From CBDIBC01 sp965276635 (GTDB taxonomy: Bacteria; Actinomycetota; Acidimicrobiia; Acidimicrobiales; Palsa-688): a stretch of DNA of 64,000 nt. Shown one piece after another: positions 42,343-51,084 of the stretch. The translations under genes and the position numbers were made by a program. The first letter of the stretch is position 1, and each line of letters opens with the position of its first letter. A model generated the notes under the pieces. That model saw only the letters and a program-made list of their open reading frames with translations, searched no databases and was not told the DNA's origin. Location: positions 2,286,152 through 2,350,151 of the forward strand of contig CBDIBC010000005.1 of the NCBI GenBank assembly GCA_965276635.1, written 5' to 3'.

Positions 42343-43560
42343 TCAGTCGCCTTGGAGAACGAGCGCGACCTGCTCGCTCATGATCCCGCCATTACCAGAG
42401 ACGAACGCGATGTTGCAGTCCGGCACCTGCGCATCGGCTGCCCGGCCCATGATCTGACGGGCGCCGTCACAGACATGGTGCATCCCTCCGGCCGTGCCGG
42501 CCTGCCCGAACGAGAGCTGGCCCCCGGCTGTGTTCATGGGGAAATCGCCACGGAAGGTCAGGTCGTGCCCGCTGACGAAGTTCATACCGTCGCCCTTCTC
42601 GCAGAAGCCGGCGTCCTCGAGACTCATGAGCACAGTGATCGTGTAGCAGTCATAGATCGAAGCCATGTCGACCGCGTCACGCTCCACACCGGCCATGGTG
42701 AACGCCGTCTGCGCTGCGCCAGCGATAGGCGATCGCAGCAGGTCCTTGGCGTACGTCGGTGTCTTGTAAGCGATCCGCTCGCCACATCCCTTGATCCACA
42801 CCGGACGGTTGCGTGACTTCTTGGCGACGTCGGCGTTCGCCACGACAACCCCGGCGCCGCCGTGGCAGCGCATCACGATCTCGAGCATGTGGAGCGGGTC
42901 CGCCACCATCGGGCTGGCGAGCACGTCCTCGATCGTTATCGGCGTACCGTGGAACACGGCGTCCGGCGTGGCGCAGGCATTGGTCCGCTGGTCGACGGCG
43001 ATCTTCGCGGTCGCTCGAGCGTCGTAGCCGAAGTCGGCGGCGTACCGACGAGCGATCTGTGCGTAAGGCGCGTTCTGTCCCATGTTCCCGTAAGGGATCT
43101 CGAACTCGGCCTGCGGTGAGCCGAACAACTGGCTCGACGACCCGAAGGCTCCGTTCGTGCCCTGCGACTTCGACTCCTGCGGGCCTGCGCCGGCCGGACG
43201 AGGGTAGTTGAGCGAACCTGGAAGCACAGCGAGCACCGCATCGCACATGCCGAGCTCCACCGCAGCGGCGGCGCGCCAGACCATGCCGGCAGCCGTCGCT
43301 CCGCCGAGATCGACGACCTCACCGTAGTTGATCTCGATTCCGAGATACTCCGAAAGGGTGGCCGGAGCGAACCGCGTCGACTCCGCGATGCCGCTGCAGA
43401 TCAGCCCATCGACGACACTCGCGTCGAGCCCAGCGTCTCGCAACACGCTCGCGGACAGCGACGCGTACTGCTCGATCGAGAACCTTGGCGGTCGGGTGGG
43501 CACGCGCTCGGGAGCCAGATCGACCAACCCGACGATGGCCGCTTCGCCTCGAAGTCCCAT
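42343..43560 (-). CDS. SCP2-type thiolase / lipid-transfer-like protein
   Basis: A 405-residue thiolase-fold enzyme. It begins 'AAIVGLVDLAPERVPTRP', with 'VVDGLICSG', 'EVVDLGGATAAGMVWRAAAA' near the first active-site region and 'NTAGGQLSFGQAGTAGG' near the second, ending 'VSGNGGIMSEQVALVL'. The pattern matches Ltp2-like enzymes that, with an OB-fold partner, carry out thiolytic or retro-aldol cleavage of branched acyl-CoA side chains. The usual nucleophilic Cys position appears not to be Cys here (inspection only), which is more in line with retro-aldolases. It starts two bases after the MaoC gene stop. Confidence 0.87.
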   Translation of the reverse strand: MGLRGEAAIVGLVDLAPERVPTRPPRFSIEQYASLSASVLRDAGLDASVVDGLICSGIAESTRFAPATLSEYLGIEINYGEVVDLGGATAAGMVWRAAAAVELGMCDAVLAVLPGSLNYPRPAGAGPQESKSQGTNGAFGSSSQLFGSPQAEFEIPYGNMGQNAPYAQIARRYAADFGYDARATAKIAVDQRTNACATPDAVFHGTPITIEDVLASPMVADPLHMLEIVMRCHGGAGVVVANADVAKKSRNRPVWIKGCGERIAYKTPTYAKDLLRSPIAGAAQTAFTMAGVERDAVDMASIYDCYTITVLMSLEDAGFCEKGDGMNFVSGHDLTFRGDFPMNTAGGQLSFGQAGTAGGMHHVCDGARQIMGRAADAQVPDCNIAFVSGNGGIMSEQVALVLQGD

Positions 43561-43562
43561 GT

Positions 43563-44018
43563 CTAATCTCCTCGTCGGGGAAGCGCGACTGTGGCTGTGC
43601 CCGGTAAGAGAACGTGGCCATCACCCTTGGTGGCCTGGACTACCAGGTCGACCTCCCCACCGCTGGGCGTCTGCCGCTTCGCCGTCACGGTGGCAGTGAA
43701 GGTCAGCTCCTCACCGGCGAACGCGACGGCGCGGTTCTGAACGCCGTAGTTCACCAGCCGTCCGCGGCCGCCGATCCAGTCCGTAACCGCTCGTGCCATC
43801 AACGCCACCTGAAGCGGACCGTGGACGAGGATGTCGTCGTACCCCTCGACCTCACGTGCCCATGTCCGGTCGTAGTGGATCCGGTGTCCGTTGTAGGTCG
43901 CGGCGCTGAAGAAGAACATCTGCACGGGCTCCACCGTCACGGCGAGCGGCGGGATCTCGTCGCCATCGGCGATGTCGTCGAAGTAGACCTGCGCAGCCCT
44001 CGGGTCCTGTGCCGTCAC
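43563..44018 (-). CDS. MaoC-type (hotdog) hydratase, small subunit type
   Basis: A 151-residue hotdog-fold protein: 'DDIADGDEIPPLAVTVEPVQ' and the hydratase-like stretch 'FFSAATYNGHRIHYDRTWA', then 'DILVHGPLQVALMARAVTDW'. It would hydrate an enoyl-CoA. The adjacent upstream gene encodes another hotdog half, so the two probably pair as a heterodimer, as in ChsH1-ChsH2-like enzymes. Its start overlaps that gene's stop by four bases. Confidence 0.87.
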   Translation of the reverse strand: MTAQDPRAAQVYFDDIADGDEIPPLAVTVEPVQMFFFSAATYNGHRIHYDRTWAREVEGYDDILVHGPLQVALMARAVTDWIGGRGRLVNYGVQNRAVAFAGEELTFTATVTAKRQTPSGGEVDLVVQATKGDGHVLLPGTATVALPRRGD

Positions 44019-44560
44019 AGCGTCGCCGGTCGGGCGATCGCAGAGCCGACGGTGGTCGCGACCACCGTGCCGTCCGCCCGCGTGAAGGTGGTAGCAAAGC
44101 GCATCAGCACGAACTCACCGGATCGGCCGCTCTTCTGCTCGAGGTCGACGAGAGTTCTGACCGAGGTGATGACATCATCCGCATAGACCGGCTCGAGGAA
44201 GTGGACGTTGTCGCCGCCGGCCATCCGTCGCGGGCACTTGGGCAGCGGGATCGTGCCGGTGCCGGAATGCAGCGGAATGCCGTCTGGGCGCAGCTGATCG
44301 AGTTCCATGACCCCCGCTGTCACGTACGAGAGGTACATCGGCGGCATGACCGCCTCTCGGTAGCCCTGCGAGCGAGCGTACTCGTCGTCGAAGTAGAGAG
44401 GGTTGCGGTCGCCGACGGCGGCGGCCCACCGTTGGAACTCCTTCTTCACCACGGTGCCAACCGATCGGCTGATCTCCTGGCCGACCAGTGCCAGCGCCTC
44501 GTCGCCGATGAGGGGATCACACTCGGCTTTGCTCCCCGGCGCCTCGTCTCTTGCCGTCAT
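44015..44560 (-). CDS. MaoC-like N-terminal dehydratase domain protein (FAS1-type hotdog)
   Basis: A 181-residue protein with the N-terminal MaoC-like dehydratase pattern: 'VVKKEFQRWAAAVGDRNPLY', 'FDDEYARSQGYREAVMPPMY', 'GDNVHFLEPVYADDVITSVR'. In such pairs this half shapes the substrate pocket and the partner supplies catalysis. Both its start (ATGA with the CoA-transferase gene) and stop (ATGA with the MaoC gene) overlap neighbours. Confidence 0.87.
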   Translation of the reverse strand: MTARDEAPGSKAECDPLIGDEALALVGQEISRSVGTVVKKEFQRWAAAVGDRNPLYFDDEYARSQGYREAVMPPMYLSYVTAGVMELDQLRPDGIPLHSGTGTIPLPKCPRRMAGGDNVHFLEPVYADDVITSVRTLVDLEQKSGRSGEFVLMRFATTFTRADGTVVATTVGSAIARPATL

Positions 44561-47067
44561 GCAAACTGCTCGTCGCTGACGAGGCGCTGGCGCACGAGGT
44601 GGTCATACTCGTCGTCTGTATAGCCGAGCAACTGCTTGTAGACGTATTCGTTGTCCTCGCCGAAGGCCGGGACGGGACGTCCGAACAGGGTCTCGAAACC
44701 GGTCGCGCGCCATGGGTGCCCGGGGTAGCGGTGCGTCCCCACGGCAGGATGTGACCGCTCCTGGAACCAGCCGCGAGCGCGCAAGTGGGGGTCCTCGAGC
44801 AGGCGAGTCTCGGCCATCACCTCACCGGCCGGCAGACCAGCGCTGCGCAGCATCGCGAGAATGTCGTCCGACGGGTGCAGACTCGTCCACCCGGCCAGCT
44901 GTTGTCGAAGCCGCCGCGAATGCCGTTGTCGCTGGGCCGCTGTCCGACCGTCTTCGAGCCACCGATCACCGCCTAGGACACGCGTCAGCCCGGACCAGTC
45001 GCGATCGTCGCGTATCGAGATGGCGACCCAGCGGCCCTTCTCCAGGCACGGGAAGACGTCCTGCAGCATATGCGGGTCGGTGTTGCCGATCGGGATCGGG
45101 TCCTGGCCGGTCATCTGATGGCCGAGAAAGAACTCACCCACCTCCTGCATGACGTTCTCCGACTGCGGGAACTCGAGCAGACCACCACGTCCGGTACGTT
45201 CACGGTCCCAGAGGGCGGCGAGAACCGCGAAGGCGACACCACCCGGCGTCGCCTCGTCCATGTGGTAGTTGTCGCCTGCGCTATCCGGAGTCTCACCCTC
45301 GTAACCGTCCATGGCGCCGATGCCCACCAATGCGTTGAAGTTTGGCCCGTACCCGAGGTACGTGCTCATCGAACCGTCCAGACCCATCGGTGGCATCCGT
45401 GCGACGATCAACCTCGGGTTGATCTCGAGCAGATCCTCGTGGCCGAGCCCCAGCTTCTCCATGACGCCCGGAGCGTGGTTCTCCATCAGCACATCACTGA
45501 TCTTGATCAGCTCGATGACCGCGCGATGCCCTTCCTCGGTCTCCAGATTTCCGCATGCTGCGAGCTTGTTCCTCGAGTGCCAGTTGAACTGCGCACTGCG
45601 ATCGTAGGGACGCGGCTGCGGTTGGCGATCCGGGAACAGCGCGCTGCGGTAGTCCGTCGCCGACAGCGACTCCCGGGTGGACTTCGCCGAGTCGTGCCGC
45701 GCAATGCGGTTGTTGCCCTCCATCCGGATCACCTCGGCGCCGAGGTCGCCGAGCAGTGCGGTGCCCCCGGCCCCCGCCCACACCACGGTTAGGTCGACGA
45801 TCCGCACGCCTTGGAGGGGCCGACCGACCCCGACGTCAGCAGGAGTCGACGACCATGCAGCGCGCGCGCCGCGGTCCGCGGCACCTGTGGCGAGCCAGTC
45901 GGCGCGGATGTTCGTAGCATCCTGGTCGAGCGTCGGCGCGGCCCGCCGCAGCTGGTAGCCGTTGGCCATCCGCCAAGGTGGCCCGATGTACTCCAACTCG
46001 CCGGCAACCGGATGCTCGGCGCTGACGAAGACCTTCCGCTCCCGGTAGTGCTGGTTGGTTCGCAGCTCACCCATCTCGAGCAGCGCGGTGATCGGCACCC
46101 GCGCCGCCTCGGCCTCCAGCATGATCTGCACCTTCGGGCGAGCAGCGAACCATTCGGCCATGTACTTGGTGAACTCCTGCCAGTCCTCCGCCGGGATCGC
46201 CTGGCCCAGGTACCGGTCACGGAAAGGACCCTCCGACGGCGCCACCAAGGCTATCAACCGGTCCCAGAACACCTGGTTCGTGACATAGACCATGACGAAG
46301 CCGTCCTTGGCCGCGAATGGGCCGCAGAACTTCGCCGCCCCGCGGTGCGCACTACGGACGCCACGAGGGGCGTCGGTGCCTGAGTAGGAGGCGGCGAGCA
46401 GGTACGACGCCCGCCGATCGGCGCCGGCGAGCAACGTCTCTTGGCCGGAGACATCGATGACCGACCCGCGCCCGCTCCGTCGGGCGTGCACCAGGCCGGC
46501 CAGGGTTGCCTCACCGGCCGCACGTCCGATGGTGTAATGCTCGAGGTTGCCGGGCTTGCGCTGCGGCGGGCGACCGGCGCCGCCGGTCGCATGCATCGGG
46601 CCGCCCATAGCCTGCAACACCAAGCCCGTGGCTTCGAGATCGCGGTAAGGACCGTCCTGACCGAACGGACTGATCCGCGTCAGGACCAGTTGCGGGTTGC
46701 GCGCCAAAAGTACGTCGGGACCCAGGCCGAGCTTCTCGAGCTGGCCCGGTCGGAACGACTCGACCACCGCGTCAGCTCGTTCGACGAGTGACAGCAGCAG
46801 CTCCCGATCGGCTGCCTTAGTGAGATCGAGTGCGATCGACCGCTTGTTGGTGTTGAGGTGTAGGAACAGGGCACTGCACTCGGGATCTGGTCGATCATCC
46901 GGGAACGGGCCCCACCGGCGGGTGAACGAGCCGTCGCCGGGCTTCTCGACCTTGACGACATCCGCACCGAAGTCGGCGAACAACTTGGTAGCGAACTCGC
47001 CAGACACCCATCGGGACAGGTCGATGACGCGGACGCCCGAGAAGACTTGGCTGCGCGACTTCGTCAT
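44557..47067 (-). CDS. Tandem-domain family III CoA-transferase (CaiB/BaiF type), double length
   Basis: An 836-residue protein made of two CaiB-like domains. The first starts 'GVRVIDLSRWVSGEFATKLF' near residue 10, the second 'GVRIVDLTVVWAGAGGTALL' near residue 425. In the second domain the Asp that forms the glutamyl/aspartyl-CoA intermediate can be placed in 'YHMDEATPGG'; the matching place in the first ('LEHYTIGRAAG') has no Asp. The fused protein probably mimics the usual dimer with one active site. It activates an acid by transferring CoA. It is the first gene of the eight-gene minus-strand operon and faces the divergent Liv importer. Confidence 0.9.
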   Translation of the reverse strand: MTKSRSQVFSGVRVIDLSRWVSGEFATKLFADFGADVVKVEKPGDGSFTRRWGPFPDDRPDPECSALFLHLNTNKRSIALDLTKAADRELLLSLVERADAVVESFRPGQLEKLGLGPDVLLARNPQLVLTRISPFGQDGPYRDLEATGLVLQAMGGPMHATGGAGRPPQRKPGNLEHYTIGRAAGEATLAGLVHARRSGRGSVIDVSGQETLLAGADRRASYLLAASYSGTDAPRGVRSAHRGAAKFCGPFAAKDGFVMVYVTNQVFWDRLIALVAPSEGPFRDRYLGQAIPAEDWQEFTKYMAEWFAARPKVQIMLEAEAARVPITALLEMGELRTNQHYRERKVFVSAEHPVAGELEYIGPPWRMANGYQLRRAAPTLDQDATNIRADWLATGAADRGARAAWSSTPADVGVGRPLQGVRIVDLTVVWAGAGGTALLGDLGAEVIRMEGNNRIARHDSAKSTRESLSATDYRSALFPDRQPQPRPYDRSAQFNWHSRNKLAACGNLETEEGHRAVIELIKISDVLMENHAPGVMEKLGLGHEDLLEINPRLIVARMPPMGLDGSMSTYLGYGPNFNALVGIGAMDGYEGETPDSAGDNYHMDEATPGGVAFAVLAALWDRERTGRGGLLEFPQSENVMQEVGEFFLGHQMTGQDPIPIGNTDPHMLQDVFPCLEKGRWVAISIRDDRDWSGLTRVLGGDRWLEDGRTAAQRQRHSRRLRQQLAGWTSLHPSDDILAMLRSAGLPAGEVMAETRLLEDPHLRARGWFQERSHPAVGTHRYPGHPWRATGFETLFGRPVPAFGEDNEYVYKQLLGYTDDEYDHLVRQRLVSDEQFA

Positions 47068-47170
47068 GATCCCGTGAATGAGGTCATCGGCACGTCAGGC
47101 TTCCGGCTGGAACCGGGCTGCCAGCACCACCGTGGCACGATCCTCTGCCTCGATCCAACCATTGAGCCGC

Positions 47171-47199
47171 AGACTACTCAGGACGATTTGTCCAGTCAA
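47171..47199 (-). promoter_or_regulatory. Promoter/operator of the leftward catabolic operon
   Basis: On the minus strand TTGACT (-35) is followed 17 bases later by TAGTCT, a weak -10. The -35 is part of the 12-base element TTGACTGGACAA (47188-47199), identical to the element in the rightward promoter 113 bases away but in opposite orientation. The leader to the CoA-transferase start is about 100 bases. Confidence 0.55.
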
Positions 47200-47311
47200 C
47201 CTACGGGCGATCCACCCGCCTCCACCTATGCTGCTCGCCATGGGCTCGAACGCGAAGTCTTGGTCGCCCGGAAAGGGTTTGACGGCCTCTACCAGCGACG
47301 GAAGGCTAAGG

Positions 47312-47340
47312 TTGACTGGACAAGCGGCTCTACCTAGACT
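47312..47340 (+). promoter_or_regulatory. Promoter/operator of the rightward Liv importer operon
   Basis: TTGACT (47312-47317), 17-base spacer, TAGACT (47335-47340): a sigma70-like promoter. The 12-base element TTGACTGGACAA (47312-47323) covers the -35 box, so a regulator bound there would block RNA polymerase. The leader to the permease start is about 160 bases. This is the mirror image of the leftward promoter. Confidence 0.6.
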
Positions 47341-47502
47341 TCGATCTCTGAGTGCAGACAGGTCGCGCCTTGTGGTGCGCAGTTCGGCTGGTCGAAGGGG
47401 AACGAGCGCACAGCTCGGCCACGCAGCACCTCACGGATGGCTGGGCAACCGCTACCGTGCCGGGGAATTGGATGGTGGGACGGAAGCGATGGATGGGTAC
47501 CT

Positions 47503-48384
47503 ATGACTTCTGAGTGGGCGAATGCCACTGTTGGCGCGCTGACCACCGCCGCGACGTACGGTCTCGTGGCCGCCGGCTTCGTCGTACTGTTCAGGGCCAC
47601 CAAGGTCCTGAGCTTCGCCCAGGGCAGCTTCATGTTGCTCGGCGCGCTGCTGTTCTACAGCTTCGTCAAGACCGCTGGCGTGCCGCTCTATCCCGCGCTG
47701 ATCCTCGCGCTGCTCGCGTCGGGCGTGTTGGGCTGGCTCACCTACCGCTTCATCTTCTCGTACATGGTGGGAGCGGAGGCCTTCGTCGTGGCCATCGCGA
47801 CGCTCGGGCTCTCGACCGTCTTCCAGGCCGCGGCCTTCATCATCTGGGGCAGTGCTCCACTGAACCTCCCGAAGGTCCTCAGCAGTGCTCCACACCTCCT
47901 CTTCGACACGTTCTCCTACAGCGCGATCGACACGTTCTCCGTTGGCCTTGCCATCATCCTCGGCATCGTCGTCGCCATCGGGATCCGTTACACACGAGTC
48001 GGCATCCAGATGCGCGCCACCGCCGACGGCCAGCAACTCGCGGCCTACAACGGCATCCACGTAACCAGAGTTTCTGCGCTCGCCTGGGCCACTGGCGCCG
48101 CCTTCGCCGGTGCTGGCGGCATTGTCTATTCCCTGACGAACAACCTGAACCCCGCAAGCGTGCCAACTGTCGGCCTGGCGGTCTTTCCGGCGATCATCCT
48201 AGGCGGACTTGACTCCTACTCAGGGGCATTCATAGGCGCGCTCGTAATCGGTGTCCTCGACTCCGTCATCGGCATCGCGTTCGGCGGCCAGTGGCAGGAT
48301 CCAGTTGCCTATTCCGTCCTGCTGGTCGTCCTGCTCATCCGGCCGCGTGGCCTTCTCGGGAGTCATGAGATTGTTAGGATCTAG
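47503..48384 (+). CDS. Liv-type ABC importer permease (LivH-like)
   Basis: A 293-residue membrane protein of the branched-chain amino acid permease family, with about eight hydrophobic helices. Signatures include 'AATYGLVAAGFVVLFRATKV', 'LSFAQGSFMLLGALLFYS', 'TRVGIQMRATADGQQLAAYN' and 'LAVFPAIILGGLDSYSGAFI'. ATG 47503 gives the canonical N-terminus; the frame is open to 47437. In a CoA-catabolic cluster such importers often bring in aromatic or alicyclic acids rather than amino acids. The next gene overlaps its end by 20 bases. Confidence 0.9.
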   Translation: MTSEWANATVGALTTAATYGLVAAGFVVLFRATKVLSFAQGSFMLLGALLFYSFVKTAGVPLYPALILALLASGVLGWLTYRFIFSYMVGAEAFVVAIATLGLSTVFQAAAFIIWGSAPLNLPKVLSSAPHLLFDTFSYSAIDTFSVGLAIILGIVVAIGIRYTRVGIQMRATADGQQLAAYNGIHVTRVSALAWATGAAFAGAGGIVYSLTNNLNPASVPTVGLAVFPAIILGGLDSYSGAFIGALVIGVLDSVIGIAFGGQWQDPVAYSVLLVVLLIRPRGLLGSHEIVRI

Positions 48385-50302
48385 AGAGGCGAGTGTCGCC
48401 TCGCCGACGGTCATCGAGCCGAGCGTCGGGCTTCGGCGGCGAAGCCGGCGATGGACGGCGCAGCGGCTAAGCCAGCCGTCGACGTATTTGTTCGTTCTGG
48501 TCGTTCTCGTCTTCGCCGCGCTGATCGACCAGAACAGGGGCAACGGTCTGTTCCTGGCGACGACGGTCGCCGTGTACGCGATCGCCGCGATCGGTCAGGA
48601 CTGGTTGATCGGCCGAGCCGGGCAGGTGTCGATCGGTGGCGCGGCCTTCGTCGGCATTGGTGCCTTCGCCACGGTCGCCACCACGGGTACGCCATTCCAC
48701 TACTTCCCGATCCCCATCATCATCAGCGCCGCCGCCGGTGCGATCGTCGGACTGATCGTCGGTCTGCCAGCTTCGCGACTCGGCGGCCTCTACCTCGTGC
48801 TTACCACGCTGGCGCTGCAGTACGTCTTCGGCTTCGTGGCGCAGGAGTACCAAGGGCGGCGGCTCGGTGGCATCCCGGCTCCGACTCTGTCCCTCTTCGG
48901 GCAGTCGTTGTCTGGTGCGCGGTCGCTGTTCGCTCTGGTCTGCGTTGTGCTGGTGCTCGTTGTGCTCCTCCTGCACAACCTCTACCGGTACGCCCCTGGG
49001 AACATGTGGCGCGCGATTCGCGATGACCCGCTCGCCTCCGGCACGATCGGCATCAGTGTCATGAAGTGGCGCCTCCTTGCGTTCATTGGCAGCTCAGCGG
49101 TCACCGCCGTCGCTGGCTCACTGTTCGCATACCTGATTGGTGTCGTCTCCTACACCACGTTCACCCTCGACCTGGGCATCAGTCTCATCGTTATGGTCTA
49201 CTTCGGCGGTGTCGGCTCACCGCTCGGCGTCCTGCTCGGAGCCGCCGCGGTCACCTACCTGCCGAACCTGCTGACGGACATAACAAAGCTCACGCCGACC
49301 GGGTCGTCCGTGAACACCTGGTTGATGAACAACTCTGGGACGCTGGAGAACCTGGTCTACGGACTGGCGCTCGTCGTCGTCCTGCTGTTCGAACCCGGTG
49401 GTCTCGCCGGCCTGGGACGGCGGCTGTTGGCACGGGCGGCACGACTCGGGTGGCCAATCGCCGCGCACTGCCACACCACAGCGGCGCCTTCCGCCGATGC
49501 CGCACCGATCAGGACCGTGATCCATTCGTCCGTCGACGTCGGGGAGCATGTCGACGCGTCCCCCTTGCCTGCTGTCTCGCCGCAACGGCACGTCGAAGGG
49601 GCGCTCTTGTCCGTCCGCAGGCTGTCGGTACGGTACGCAAACGGGGGTGCCGGGGCAGCGGACATCGACCTCGACGTTCAACCTCGCTCGGTCGTCGCCG
49701 TGGTAGGACGAAACGGGGCCGGCAAGACATCCACCCTGCGCGGCATCGCCGGATACCTGCGAGCCGAACGCGTGCGTGTCAACGGCTCGGTGATGTGGAA
49801 GGGCCAGGACATCACCGGCTCGTCACCGCGCCAGACCGGTCGGCTCGGCATCGTATTGGTGCCAGAGCGGTTCAAGGTCTTCCCGTCGCTTACGGTCGCC
49901 GAGCATTTCAAGGCAGCCGGAATGAGCGCGAAGCGCGAGCAGGAGTGCCTCGAGCAATTCGCCGGTCTGCAGCGGTTTGCGACCACCAAGGGTGGTCTGC
50001 TGAGCGGAGGCGAGCGTCAGCTCCTCGCCATCGCCCTCGCTGTCGCGCGCCGCCCGGAGCTCCTTCTCGTCGATGAGCTCTCGCTCGGCTTGTCTCCCGT
50101 CGCCACTCAGTCAATAGTCAGCGAGCTGATTCGGGCGCAGACCGAAGAAGGATTCGCTATCCTGCTGGTGGATCAGGCCGCCGGCCAGATAGCCAAGATC
50201 GTGGAGTACTACTACCTCCTCGAAGGCGGTTCGATCATCGGTCAGGGCAGCGCTGACGAGATCTCCGAGCAGCAGCTCCGCGCCACGGTGATGGGGCGGT
50301 GA
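48365..50302 (+). CDS. Fused Liv-type permease and ATPase (LivM-LivF)
   Basis: A 645-residue fusion. Residues about 40-350 form a LivM-like permease ('VYAIAAIGQDWLIGRAGQVS', 'SRLGGLYLVLTTLALQYVF', 'DLGISLIVMVYFGGVGSPLG'). A Ser/Ala/Pro-rich linker of about 60 residues follows. Residues about 413-645 are a complete ATPase: Walker A GRNGAGKTS at 448-456, 'LVPERFKVFPSLTV' typical of LivF, 'LLSGGERQLLAIA', Walker B 'LLLVDELSLGLSP'. The reading frame is continuous with no sign of an error. ATG 48365 lies inside the end of the preceding gene; the stop overlaps the LivG-like gene by four bases. Confidence 0.9.
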   Translation: MRLLGSREASVASPTVIEPSVGLRRRSRRWTAQRLSQPSTYLFVLVVLVFAALIDQNRGNGLFLATTVAVYAIAAIGQDWLIGRAGQVSIGGAAFVGIGAFATVATTGTPFHYFPIPIIISAAAGAIVGLIVGLPASRLGGLYLVLTTLALQYVFGFVAQEYQGRRLGGIPAPTLSLFGQSLSGARSLFALVCVVLVLVVLLLHNLYRYAPGNMWRAIRDDPLASGTIGISVMKWRLLAFIGSSAVTAVAGSLFAYLIGVVSYTTFTLDLGISLIVMVYFGGVGSPLGVLLGAAAVTYLPNLLTDITKLTPTGSSVNTWLMNNSGTLENLVYGLALVVVLLFEPGGLAGLGRRLLARAARLGWPIAAHCHTTAAPSADAAPIRTVIHSSVDVGEHVDASPLPAVSPQRHVEGALLSVRRLSVRYANGGAGAADIDLDVQPRSVVAVVGRNGAGKTSTLRGIAGYLRAERVRVNGSVMWKGQDITGSSPRQTGRLGIVLVPERFKVFPSLTVAEHFKAAGMSAKREQECLEQFAGLQRFATTKGGLLSGGERQLLAIALAVARRPELLLVDELSLGLSPVATQSIVSELIRAQTEEGFAILLVDQAAGQIAKIVEYYYLLEGGSIIGQGSADEISEQQLRATVMGR

Positions 50303-51069
50303 CCACTGCGCCCACGGCGATGCTCGCCGTCGAAGACATCGCGTTGCACTTTGGTGGGCTCGCGGCACTGGATGGTGTGTCATTCGACGTCACCGCCGGG
50401 GAGACGTTCGGCATCATTGGTCCGAACGGCGCCGGCAAGACCACGCTGCTCAACTGCATCTCGGGAATTCTCAGGCCGACCGCCGGTGCTGTGAGCCTGC
50501 GCCAGGAACGGCTCACCGGTCTGCCGGCACACAAGGTCGCTCGGCTCGGTGTCGCACGCACCTTCCAGATCGCGGAATCCTTCCGCTCGTTCACCGTTCT
50601 CGACTATGTGCTGCTCGGCCGGAGCGCGTGGCGCCCCGGGTCCTTCTGGCGATGCGGGGTCGCGTTGCCCGCCACCCGGAACGCGGATCGCCACCAGGTA
50701 CGCATCGCGCGGGACCTGCTCGGCGAGCACGGGCTCTCTGACGTCCAGAACCGTCAGTTGCGGGAGCTTTCATACGGTCATCAGAAGATGGTCGACGTCG
50801 TACGCGCCCTTGCCGCCGAGCCCAAGGTTCTTCTCCTCGACGAGCCCACCTCCGGCAGCTCTGCGGAAGAGCGGGTGGCGTTGCGTGGGGTCATGCGCAC
50901 GTTGACCGACGCTGGCATCACGACGCTCGTCGTCGACCACGACGTGACCTTCGTGTCCGAGTGTTGCACGCGCGTGTTTGCGCTGGCCAGCGGTCGCCCG
51001 ATCGGCATCGGCTCACCTCGCCAGGTGCTCGACATGCCCGAGGTCGTCGAGTCCTATCTCGGCGGCTGA
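50299..51069 (+). CDS. Liv-type ABC importer ATPase (LivG-like)
   Basis: A 256-residue ATPase: Walker A GPNGAGKTT, 'LGVARTFQIAESFRSFTVLD' as in LivG, signature region 'LRELSYGHQK', Walker B 'LLLDEPTSGSS', H-loop 'VVDHDV'. The signature has SYGHQ in place of SGGQ, which is common in LivG proteins. GTG 50299 overlaps the preceding stop (GTGA). With the fused LivM-LivF and the LivH-like permease it completes the importer; the binding protein is encoded about 9 kb away at 59152-60354. Confidence 0.92.
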   Translation: MTTAPTAMLAVEDIALHFGGLAALDGVSFDVTAGETFGIIGPNGAGKTTLLNCISGILRPTAGAVSLRQERLTGLPAHKVARLGVARTFQIAESFRSFTVLDYVLLGRSAWRPGSFWRCGVALPATRNADRHQVRIARDLLGEHGLSDVQNRQLRELSYGHQKMVDVVRALAAEPKVLLLDEPTSGSSAEERVALRGVMRTLTDAGITTLVVDHDVTFVSECCTRVFALASGRPIGIGSPRQVLDMPEVVESYLGG

Positions 51070-51084
51070 CCGCCTCCGATCCGG

